DNA of 7,413 bases from Rhodospira sp. (GCA_028277295.1 JANQGN010000117.1:1-7413); one strand, 5' to 3'. Positions 1 to 5,923 are shown, counted from the stretch's first letter. Program-made: numbers and translations. Notes: generated by a model from the letters alone, not told the origin.

Positions 1-22
1 AGCAAATCCACGGTCCGACCCC

Positions 23-58
23 GCCGCTGGCCGGGGGTGGCCACCCCCGGCCAGCGGC
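23..58. repeat. 36-bp perfect GC-rich palindrome
   Basis: Two 18-base arms (23-40 and 41-58) are exact reverse complements with no spacer. The centre is ggtggccacc. Pairing stops at 22/59. A transcript from either strand would form a very stable hairpin, so it could act as a terminator for a gene to the left. There is no run of T after it on the + strand and no run of A before it, so a standard intrinsic terminator is not demonstrated. A REP-like element or protein-binding palindrome is equally possible. Confidence 0.75.
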
Positions 59-96
59 TCAATCTTGCCGATCGAGCCGACCCGCACCATAAGACA

Positions 97-141
97 AGCA
101 AATCCCGAGCGATCCGGACCGGATCGCGACGACGATTTGCT
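97..141. repeat. Nested palindromic intergenic repeat, copy A
   Basis: The outer arms agcaaatc (97-104) and gatttgct (134-141) are perfect complements. Inside them sits a second hairpin, gcgatccgg (109-117), centre a118, then ccggatcgc (119-127), also perfect. The same architecture recurs at 2707-2766, with identical first 18 bases and identical last 11 bases. Two copies in different intergenic spaces, neither coding, point to a dispersed palindromic repeat family of the REP/MITE type. I cannot name the family from the sequence alone. Confidence 0.75.
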
Positions 142-181
142 CCAGATCGTGGGGTGCGCTCGACGGCCACGGATGTGGTCG

Positions 182-216
182 GCGGCGCACCGCCTTTCCT
201 CTAAACGGTGCGCCGC
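182..216. repeat. 11-bp perfect stem with 13-nt loop
   Basis: The arms gcggcgcaccg (182-192) and cggtgcgccgc (206-216) are exact reverse complements around a pyrimidine-rich loop (193-205). No T tract follows on either strand. It could be a leader-RNA hairpin if transcription starts upstream, or a leftover repeat. The function is not determinable here. Confidence 0.55.
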
Positions 217-347
217 GCCCCCTACGCGAGAGGTCGGACGTCAAAGATCAAAGGCCGCCACACCATAATGAGAACTGCTGATTGCTTGGGGAGCGGGCCG
301 TCCCGTGGCGCATCAAAGCGCATAAGATAAAGCACGAGAACATAACA

Positions 348-362
348 GCGCAAAAATTGCGC
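348..362. promoter_or_regulatory. Candidate operator, inverted repeat upstream of receptor
   Basis: The bases gcgcaa (348-353), aaa (354-356), ttgcgc (357-362) form a perfect 6-3-6 inverted repeat in the most AT-rich part of the leader, about 112 bp before the preferred receptor start. Receptor genes of this kind are usually repressed by iron through Fur or RirA. The GC...A/T...GC layout is reminiscent of alphaproteobacterial Fur sites, but it is not the enterobacterial 19-bp Fur box, and I cannot assign a regulator. A second small palindrome, gaaatttc (363-370), follows directly. Confidence 0.3.
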
Positions 363-474
363 GAAATTTCCCGATCCGAGCCGTGACTTTCCGCCTTCGG
401 GTGGCGTGGCCCCGTTAGGTGCGATCAAGATGCGTTCGCAATTTGGCCCACCCTCTTGGTGAGTGACGTCGCCC

Positions 475-2706
475 ATGAGTCTCGCGCCCCGCCGTCCGTC
501 TTTCTTCACCCGTCGCCTCGGCCAGCGCCTGTCCCTGATGTCCGCCACCGCGCTGGTCGGCGTCGTGGCAGGCATGCCGACGGTTCCGGCCTTCGCTCAG
601 GACGCGGCGGCAGAGTCGACCGCGTTGGCCCAGGGCCCTCTTACGCTGGACACACTCAGGGTGACGGCCCGCCGCGCGGAGGAGGACGTGAAAGACGTCC
701 CCTTCAGCGTCTCCGTGATCGGGGGCGACGAACTGGATCAAGCCGGAGCGAGCAACCTGGAACGCACCCTTCGCGAAACACCGGGAATTAATTTCTCCAC
801 TTTCGGCGATACCAACAGCGGCAACGTTAAGATTCGCGGGGTGGGCTCCCTGAACAGGACCGGCTCCGATGACAGCTCGGTGGTCCTTTACATGGACGGC
901 ATGCCGCTCAATCTGTCCGACATGTCGGCGCAGATGCTCGACATGGAACGGGTCGAAATCCTGAAAGGCCCCCAGGGCACGCTGTACGGCCGAAATAGCG
1001 AGGCCGGTGCCATCAACCTGGTCTCTCGCCAGCCGACGGACGTGCTGGAGGGCTATATCCGTGGCGAGATCGGCACCGGCATGCATCACCTGACGGAAGG
1101 CGCCATCAGCGGCCCGATCGTCGATGGCCTGACGGGCCGACTCGCCTTCCGTTACAACGGCTATGACTTGTGGGTCGAGAATGCGCGTGACGGCGAGCCC
1201 CTGACCAACCCCAAAGACTTGGCCGTACGCGGAACCCTGCAATGGAAGCCGACGGACCTGACCACGCTGACCGTCGTGGGCAGCCGTGAGTCGTTGAACG
1301 ATCACACCTCCCTCGTTGTGCTGCGGCCTTATGACGACGATCCGGTCAGCGACGCGCCGCCCGGCGAGTACCAGGACGACAAGTGGTCGAACCGGATTTC
1401 CGCGGAGTTGACCCATACCCTGCCGTTCGCGGTGGCGACCGTGTTCAGCGGCTACACGCTCGTTGACGCCATCACCAAGGGACCGTTCTACGAGGGCCGC
1501 CTGTACGAGTCCCTGGTCGGCTTCGCGCCGGACTCCAGCCGGACCTACCTCTCGCAGCGAAACGCCTACAATCAGGAAATCCGCCTGTCCTCCCGCCCAG
1601 AGGATGAGGTCTTCTGGGTTGGCGGCGCGAATTACTTCCGCACCGACTGGACGTTCGACGAACGCCGAGCATTCGACTCGTTCTTCCCGATGAACCCCTT
1701 CAATGCGGACTCCGATCGCGACTTCTCCGCCGAAAGCTATGCCCTTTTCGGCGAGATCACCGTTCCTGTCACCCAATCCCTCAAAGTGACGGTCGGAGCA
1801 CGGCACACCTGGGAGTACAAGACATATAGCGCGGAATGGCGGGCCACGGACACCAATCCCAGCCCCTTGCGGGTGTCGACCGACAAGCAGTCGCTGCACG
1901 ACGACTACACCACCGGCCGACTGGCCTTCGGGTACACCGTTACACCTGACGTCACCGTCCACGGCGCCTACGCCCGGGGCTACAAGTCAGGCGGCTGGGG
2001 AGACTTCGGCTCGAATATCGCCATGGGGTTGCCGGACGAGCCCTACGCCGCGGCGATCGTCGACAGCTACGAATTGGGCATGAAGTCCGATTTTCTGGAC
2101 GGTGATCTCACCGTCAATGGCGCCGTTTTCTGGAACACGACCCGCGACGATCACCTGTTGGTCTTCGATACCGCAACCTTTGCGACGTCGCCCCGGAACT
2201 TCGATACCGAAAGCAAGGGGATCGAGGTAGATGCCTCGTGGCGCCTTGGTCATGGTTTTACGCTGGGCGGCGCGCTCGCCTATACGGACGCCAAGATCAC
2301 GGGCGTTCCGGCCAGTTCCGGCGTATCGGTCAGCACGGGTAACACGGTGCCGGGCGTCCCGGAATGGGGGTGGACTCTGTCCCTGACCCACGAATTGGAC
2401 CTGCCCGACTTTCTGGTCTTCAACGATCCGATCCTGACCAGCACGATCCAAAATCAATACGTCGGTGAGCGTGCCGCCAACGTGGAGAACGACTTCGATC
2501 TGGACTCGTATCACAAGCTCGATCTCCGCCTTGGTTTGTCCACGGACAACGCAGAGGTTTACTTCCGAGCAGACAATCTACTCGATGAGAGATACGACTT
2601 GTACGCCTATTATCTACCGGCGATGGTGCCAGGTGGCTCGCCCGCGACCGCCGGCGGTCCGGCACGCGGACGCTCGTTCGTTATCGGCGCGGCGTACTAC
2701 TTCTAG
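475..2706 (+). CDS. TonB-dependent outer-membrane receptor, FyuA-like (metallophore uptake)
   Basis: This 743-residue protein imports a ligand, probably a metal-siderophore complex, across the outer membrane using energy passed by TonB. I prefer the ATG at 475 over the in-frame GTG at 463: ggtgag at 458-463 is a weak ribosome site about 11 nt before it, and this start gives a standard signal peptide with Arg-rich residues 1-18, a hydrophobic core and cleavage after AFA (39-41). A TonB box-like segment DTLRVTA lies at 59-65. The plug domain (about 72-190) contains IRGVGS, VVLYMDGMP and the hallmark VEILKGPQGTLYGRNSEAG. The beta-barrel follows and ends in the expected aromatic C-terminus (FVIGAAYYF). 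Motif order and length resemble FyuA, the yersiniabactin/pesticin receptor, which fits the YbtX- and YbtP/Q-like neighbours. There is no FecA-type signalling extension. The exact ligand is unknown. Confidence 0.93.
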   Translation: MSLAPRRPSFFTRRLGQRLSLMSATALVGVVAGMPTVPAFAQDAAAESTALAQGPLTLDTLRVTARRAEEDVKDVPFSVSVIGGDELDQAGASNLERTLRETPGINFSTFGDTNSGNVKIRGVGSLNRTGSDDSSVVLYMDGMPLNLSDMSAQMLDMERVEILKGPQGTLYGRNSEAGAINLVSRQPTDVLEGYIRGEIGTGMHHLTEGAISGPIVDGLTGRLAFRYNGYDLWVENARDGEPLTNPKDLAVRGTLQWKPTDLTTLTVVGSRESLNDHTSLVVLRPYDDDPVSDAPPGEYQDDKWSNRISAELTHTLPFAVATVFSGYTLVDAITKGPFYEGRLYESLVGFAPDSSRTYLSQRNAYNQEIRLSSRPEDEVFWVGGANYFRTDWTFDERRAFDSFFPMNPFNADSDRDFSAESYALFGEITVPVTQSLKVTVGARHTWEYKTYSAEWRATDTNPSPLRVSTDKQSLHDDYTTGRLAFGYTVTPDVTVHGAYARGYKSGGWGDFGSNIAMGLPDEPYAAAIVDSYELGMKSDFLDGDLTVNGAVFWNTTRDDHLLVFDTATFATSPRNFDTESKGIEVDASWRLGHGFTLGGALAYTDAKITGVPASSGVSVSTGNTVPGVPEWGWTLSLTHELDLPDFLVFNDPILTSTIQNQYVGERAANVENDFDLDSYHKLDLRLGLSTDNAEVYFRADNLLDERYDLYAYYLPAMVPGGSPATAGGPARGRSFVIGAAYYF

Positions 2707-2766
2707 AGCAAATCCCGAGCGATCTGGCACAGATCGCCCTGGAAGATCTTTTGGGGACGATTTGCT
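2707..2766. repeat. Nested palindromic intergenic repeat, copy B
   Basis: It begins on the base after the receptor stop codon. The outer arms agcaaatc (2707-2714) and gatttgct (2759-2766) are perfect complements. The inner hairpin is gcgatctg (2719-2726), loop gca, cagatcgc (2730-2737). Compared with copy A at 97-141, one inner base pair has changed from C-G (115/121) to T-A (2725/2731), so pairing is kept. Copy B also carries about 15 extra bases on the right side, including the small palindrome aagatctt (2743-2750). Confidence 0.75.
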
Positions 2767-2781
2767 TGAAAAACAAATTGT

Positions 2782-2823
2782 TAGAGCATGTTGGGCGATT
2801 CAGAAATCGCGCAACATGCTCTA
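2782..2823. repeat. Long near-perfect hairpin between receptor and methyltransferase
   Basis: The arms at 2782-2800 and 2805-2823 pair over 19 positions with a single G-G mismatch (2794/2811) and a 4-nt loop (caga). The tips read tagagcatgttg and caacatgctcta. No T run follows, so it is not a textbook rho-independent terminator. It could still stabilise the 3' end of the receptor mRNA or attenuate read-through into the downstream genes. Its tip shares tagagca with the start of the adjacent nested repeat, which suggests both are dispersed intergenic repeats of the type common in alphaproteobacteria. Confidence 0.75.
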
Positions 2824-2855
2824 GGATCGCGTTCTAGGATCGCGTTCTAGGATCG
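2821..2855. repeat. 13-bp tandem direct repeat, 2.7 copies
   Basis: The unit ctaggatcgcgtt occurs exactly at 2821-2833 and 2834-2846, and a third partial copy (ctaggatcg) at 2847-2855 runs into the Shine-Dalgarno sequence gaggag of the next gene. The first unit overlaps the foot of the hairpin at 2782-2823. The number of units sets the distance between that hairpin and the ribosome site, and short tandem repeats of this kind can change copy number by slippage. Confidence 0.8.
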
Positions 2856-2869
2856 AGGAGACCCCGGCG

Positions 2870-3700
2870 ATGACGACGGACAATACCGTGACAGTCACTC
2901 TGACCGATGTCCCGGAAACCATGCTATGGACCCTGCACAACCGAGCGTCGGAGGCGGCGCGCCCTGACGGGGTGCTGCGAGATGAGATGGCGCTGAGCAT
3001 CTATCGCAGTCTGGACTACGACTACGCGCGCTCCTTCGGCAAACCCAATGCCAGCCACGGTGTTCGATCCGCCGTGTTCGATACGGAGGTACGCGCTTTC
3101 CTTGATGCCCACCCCAGAGGCGTCGTGGTGAACCTGGGCGAGGGCCTGGAGACCCAGCGCTTCCGGGTGGCCGGAGACGAGGCGCTTTGGATCTCGGTGG
3201 ACCTGCCCGAGGCGATGGCTATGCGTGAGCGCTTCATCACACCGGATGAGCGGCATATCCACCTGCCGGTGAGTGCCCTGGACCGCGCCTGGTTCGATGC
3301 GGTGCCCCGCGACCGGCCCGTGTACATCACCGCCCAGGGGCTGTTGATGTACTTCAAGGCCGAGGACGTGGCGGCCCTGTTCCGCGACATGGCGGCGCGC
3401 TTCCCCGGCGCCTGGTTCGCCTTCGACCACATCCCGCGATGGTTGTCGCGCAAATTCGGCCGGGGATACCGACTCACCAAGCACTACACGACGCCGCCCG
3501 GGCCCTGGGGCATCAACATCGACGACCTGGAGCCGACGCTAAGGGACTGGGTGCCCGATCTGGCCGAGGTTCGGCGCCTGCCATTCCGCTTCCCGCGCGG
3601 GGTCATGCGATGGTTCGTCAGCGTCTGGGCCATCGCGCCATACACCTGGCGCCACGCCTACGGACTCACACGCGTGCGCTTCGGACCGCGCGATGCCTGA
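2870..3700 (+). CDS. SAM-dependent methyltransferase, LCM/PPM1 superfamily (first paralogue)
   Basis: This 276-residue cytosolic protein has the class I Rossmann-fold layout of the leucine carboxyl methyltransferase family, whose members (PPM1/LCMT, TcmP-like enzymes) put a methyl group on a carboxylate or hydroxyl using S-adenosylmethionine. Visible family landmarks are the SAM-binding motif I VVNLGEGLETQRFRV (86-100; many relatives have GxGxDTRxxR), an acidic residue after strand 2 in WISVDLPE (D111), the ITAQGLLMYF block (153-162) and FAFDHIPRW (183-191). The start is well supported by gaggag at 2855-2860, 9 nt before the ATG. Length is normal for the family and no key block is missing. 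It is about 70% identical by hand count to the next methyltransferase. The substrate is not evident. The setting in a metallophore import locus suggests the imported ligand or a related small molecule, which is inference. Confidence 0.88.
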   Translation: MTTDNTVTVTLTDVPETMLWTLHNRASEAARPDGVLRDEMALSIYRSLDYDYARSFGKPNASHGVRSAVFDTEVRAFLDAHPRGVVVNLGEGLETQRFRVAGDEALWISVDLPEAMAMRERFITPDERHIHLPVSALDRAWFDAVPRDRPVYITAQGLLMYFKAEDVAALFRDMAARFPGAWFAFDHIPRWLSRKFGRGYRLTKHYTTPPGPWGINIDDLEPTLRDWVPDLAEVRRLPFRFPRGVMRWFVSVWAIAPYTWRHAYGLTRVRFGPRDA

Positions 3701-3744
3701 GCCGACATCCCCCGCGGCGGGAACCTTCGGACCCATGACGCCGC
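3693..3744 (+). pseudogene. Fossil 5' end of an MFS transporter gene
   Basis: An ATG at 3693 overlaps the methyltransferase stop as ATGCCTGA, exactly as the intact MFS start at 4608 overlaps the second methyltransferase stop. The encoded MPEPTSPAAGTFGPMTP matches the intact MPDATPREGTFGPMTP; the length differs by one codon and the DNA around gggaaccttcgg and cccatgacgccg is nearly identical. Similarity ends at about 3743, where receptor-like sequence begins. Read onward in this frame, the relic gives a 34-codon frame ending at TGA 3795-3797, which overlaps the ATG of the second methyltransferase as ATGA. It may therefore still serve for translational coupling, although the transporter itself is gone. 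Confidence 0.8.
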
Positions 3745-3774
3745 GGCTTCGTCCTCGGCGCCAGCTACGACTTC
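3742..3774 (+). pseudogene. Fossil 3' end of a TonB-dependent receptor gene
   Basis: In the frame 3742-3774 the codons read RGFVLGASYDF, the typical last beta-strand of a TonB-dependent receptor ending in Phe. The intact receptor at 2706 ends RSFVIGAAYYF, with most codons the same or synonymous. No stop follows the Phe (tta tca come next), so the terminator was altered or lost. It lies only 19 bases before the next methyltransferase ATG, the same gene order as the intact receptor and first methyltransferase. The fragment is short (11 codons), but its sequence, frame and position all agree with a receptor relic. Confidence 0.72.
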
Positions 3775-3793
3775 TTATCAAGGGGCACACACG

Positions 3794-4615
3794 ATGACGG
3801 AAATCGCGGTCTCCCTGACCGATGTCCCGGAAACCATGCTGTGGACCCTGCACAACAGGGCCTCGGAAGCGGCGCGCCCCGACGGCGTGATCCGGGACGA
3901 AACGGCGTTGCGCATCTACCGCAGCCTGAGCTACGACTTCGTTCGGTCCTTCGGCCCCGCCGACCCGTCGCACGGGGTACGATCGGCCGTGTTCGACTCA
4001 GAACTGCGGCCGTTTCTCGCGGCCCATCCTGACGGTGTCATCGTCAATCTGGGCGAGGGACTGGAAACACAACGCTTCCGCGTCGACAACGACCGGGCGC
4101 TTTGGATCTCGGTCGATGTTCCCGACGCCATCGCCATTCGCGAGCGGTTCATGGCACCCGACGAGCGGCACCAGCATATTGCCGTGAGCGCGCTGGATCG
4201 CGTCTGGTTCGACGCCATCCCATCCGACCGGGCCATCTACATCACGGCCCAGGGCCTGCTGATGTACTTCGACGAGGCCGACGTGGCGGCGCTACTGCGC
4301 GACATGGCGAGCCGGTTCCCCGGCGCCTGGTTCGCCTTCGATCACATTCCGCGCTGGTTTTCCAAAAAGACCCTGCGCGGCTTTAAGAAGACGCCACACT
4401 ATTGCGCGCCGCGCATGCCCTGGGGCATCAACATCGACGAGATCGAACCGACGTTGCGTGCCTGGGTGCCGGATCTGGCGGAGTACCGCCGCCTTCCGTT
4501 CTTCTGGCCACGTGGCTTCAGAAAGTGGTTGTACGGCACCTGGACGGTCGCCCCCGTGATGTGGCGTCATGCGCCCGGCATCGCCCGTATCCGCTTCGGG
4601 CAGCGTCATGCCTGA
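3794..4615 (+). CDS. SAM-dependent methyltransferase, LCM/PPM1 superfamily (second paralogue)
   Basis: This 273-residue protein is a tandem paralogue of the gene at 2870. They align end to end with only a three-residue difference near the N-terminus. Shared blocks are near-identical: LTDVPETMLWTLHNRASEAA, motif I VNLGEGLETQRFRV (84-97), WISVDVPD with D108, ITAQGLLMYF (150-159) and FAFDHIPRW (180-188). Differences cluster in two places, a basic segment just after FDHIPRW (about 189-211) and the last 40 residues. In this family such peripheral regions help shape the substrate pocket, so the two enzymes may accept different substrates. The start is supported by aaggggg-like sequence (AAGGGG, 3780-3785) 8 nt before the ATG. 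The gene overlaps the MFS gene by 8 nt. The substrate is unknown; both copies look intact. Confidence 0.88.
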   Translation: MTEIAVSLTDVPETMLWTLHNRASEAARPDGVIRDETALRIYRSLSYDFVRSFGPADPSHGVRSAVFDSELRPFLAAHPDGVIVNLGEGLETQRFRVDNDRALWISVDVPDAIAIRERFMAPDERHQHIAVSALDRVWFDAIPSDRAIYITAQGLLMYFDEADVAALLRDMASRFPGAWFAFDHIPRWFSKKTLRGFKKTPHYCAPRMPWGINIDEIEPTLRAWVPDLAEYRRLPFFWPRGFRKWLYGTWTVAPVMWRHAPGIARIRFGQRHA

Positions 4616-5909
4616 CGCAACACCCCGCGAGGGAACCTTCGGGCCCATGACGCCGGCGCGCTGGGCTCTTCTGGGCAGCCTGTACGTTACCCAGTTCCTG
4701 GCGCTGGGATTCTTCTATATCGCTCTGGTGGTCATTCTCCGGGGCGGAGGCGCGTCGCTCGACCAGGTCGGCATCATCCCCTTGTTGGGGTTGATCTGGG
4801 TCGCCAAGGTGCTCTGGGCACCGCTGGTGGACTGGTTGAGCTTCGGACGCCTCGGCCACTATCGCGGCTGGCTTATCTTGATGCAGATCGGCGTGGTGGC
4901 CACCCTTCTGGTCATCGGCCTGTTCGATCCCGTCGCCGACTTCCCCATTGTCTTTGGACTGTGTGCCCTGGTGGCCGTCCTTTGTGCGACCCAGGATATC
5001 GCCGCCGATGCCCTGGCCTGCCGCATGCTGCCTCCCGACAGGCGGGGGGTCGGCAACGGCTTGCAGGCTGGCAGCGGGCTGATGGGCAACATGATTGGCG
5101 GCGGCGGCGTGCTGATGCTCTATCCGCACATTGGCTGGCAGGGTTGCATGGTGGTGCTGGCCGTCGGGGTTCTTGCGCCGCTGGCGCAACTGATCGTTTT
5201 TCGCGAACCCCGGCTGAGGGGCGCAGGGGGATCGCAACAGGGCTCGCAGCGCAAAAGGCTTTGGGCGCACAGCCGGCGCTTGGTGGAGGTCTGGCGCCAG
5301 CCGGGCGGCGGCGGCTGGTTCGTCATGCTGCTGCTCTACCCCTTCGGATTGGCGACGGTGTACTACCTGACCACGCCAATGTTGGTGGATGCCGGATGGT
5401 CGCCCGAGCGGATCGGCTTCACGCTCAACGTGGTCGGCGCATTGATTGGCATGAGCGCCGCGTTGGGCGCGGGATGGCTCATCCAGCGACTGGGCCGCAA
5501 GAGGGTCCTCTTTGGCGGCGCGATGATGCAAGTCGTCGTGGTCCTGCTCTTCCTGATACCGGCCTCTGGACACACCGGGACGTGGGCGGTGTTGTTGCCG
5601 CTGACCGTCATGTTCCTGCTGTTCAGCCCGATGGTCACCATCATGACGACCCTGATGATGGACCGGGTTGCCCCGGCCCACGCCGGCACTGATTTCACGG
5701 TGCAGTACAGCCTTTACACCATGGTCGCGACCCTGGCCGGGGTCTCCGCCTACCAGTTCGCCGCCGTGCTTGGCTATCCGGGAACCGTCGTGGTCGCCGG
5801 CGGTGTCGCCGCTCTCTCGGCCCTTTGCGCGCCGTTCTTGTATCGGCCGGCAGGGCGCGGCCCGGCGCAGGCTACCCCGCGTTTGCCGCAGACGGCCGAG
5901 ACCCATTAA
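4608..5909 (+). CDS. MFS transporter, RhtX/FptX/YbtX (AmpG-like) siderophore type
   Basis: This 433-residue inner-membrane permease has about twelve predicted hydrophobic segments, in two halves separated by a basic cytoplasmic loop (about 200-232). The segment ATQDIAADALACRMLPPDRRGVGNG (from about 127) is typical of the AmpG/RhtX branch, which carries siderophores such as rhizobactin and pyochelin, or muropeptides. The locus favours a siderophore role: YbtX in the yersiniabactin locus has the same place beside a receptor and fused ABC proteins. I chose ATG 4608, which overlaps the preceding stop, because the fossil copy at 3693 preserves this N-terminal stretch in frame with a one-codon length difference, as expected for translated sequence. 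The ATG at 4647 (MTPARW) is an alternative, with gaggga about 13 nt upstream. The next gene starts 14 nt after the stop. Confidence 0.85.
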   Translation: MPDATPREGTFGPMTPARWALLGSLYVTQFLALGFFYIALVVILRGGGASLDQVGIIPLLGLIWVAKVLWAPLVDWLSFGRLGHYRGWLILMQIGVVATLLVIGLFDPVADFPIVFGLCALVAVLCATQDIAADALACRMLPPDRRGVGNGLQAGSGLMGNMIGGGGVLMLYPHIGWQGCMVVLAVGVLAPLAQLIVFREPRLRGAGGSQQGSQRKRLWAHSRRLVEVWRQPGGGGWFVMLLLYPFGLATVYYLTTPMLVDAGWSPERIGFTLNVVGALIGMSAALGAGWLIQRLGRKRVLFGGAMMQVVVVLLFLIPASGHTGTWAVLLPLTVMFLLFSPMVTIMTTLMMDRVAPAHAGTDFTVQYSLYTMVATLAGVSAYQFAAVLGYPGTVVVAGGVAALSALCAPFLYRPAGRGPAQATPRLPQTAETH

Positions 5910-5923
5910 AGGAACGCCTTACG

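Larger units (their letters stand above)
1..474. other. Gene-free leader region upstream of the receptor gene
   Basis: I see no convincing protein-coding gene here. Short open frames exist on both strands, but they cross palindromes and show no recognisable protein. The region is dense in inverted repeats, listed separately at 23-58, 97-141, 182-216 and 348-362. The stretch from about 305 to 370 is clearly more AT-rich than its surroundings and is the likeliest place for the receptor promoter, but I could not find a -35/-10 pair with good spacing. The first nine bases (agcaaatcc) match the head of the nested repeat at 97 and 2707, so the left edge may hold a decayed or partial copy of that repeat. 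Confidence 0.6.

Noticed and set aside
265..284. Sequence beginning ataatgagaa as an enterobacterial-type Fur box
   Set aside because: Only the left half agrees with the 19-bp consensus. The right half is poor and there is no inverted symmetry.
463..474. GTG at 463 as the receptor start
   Set aside because: It only adds four residues to the signal peptide and has no ribosome site in front. ATG 475 has a weak but better-placed ggtgag.
1..474. CRISPR array, tRNA or riboswitch in the leader
   Set aside because: There are no regularly spaced repeats, no cloverleaf with a TTCGAATC-like arm, and no conserved riboswitch core that I can recognise. The repeats present are isolated palindromes.
415..1962. 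515-codon open frame on the minus strand inside the receptor gene
   Set aside because: It is antisense to a gene with a signal peptide, plug motifs and barrel end. The translation shows no recognisable domain and has the Gln/His/Arg/Gly-rich look of antisense frames in GC-rich DNA.
2782..2823. Rho-independent terminator ending the receptor transcript
   Set aside because: The stem is strong but no T run follows on either side, so I list it as a hairpin repeat and leave its effect on transcription open.
65..2824. Two short + strand frames (65-268 and 2465-2824) that share a peptide resembling ANPERSGxDR
   Set aside because: The shared peptide is just the translation of the nested DNA repeat at 97-141 and 2707-2766. 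The second frame otherwise overlaps the receptor gene out of frame. This is not a small-protein family.
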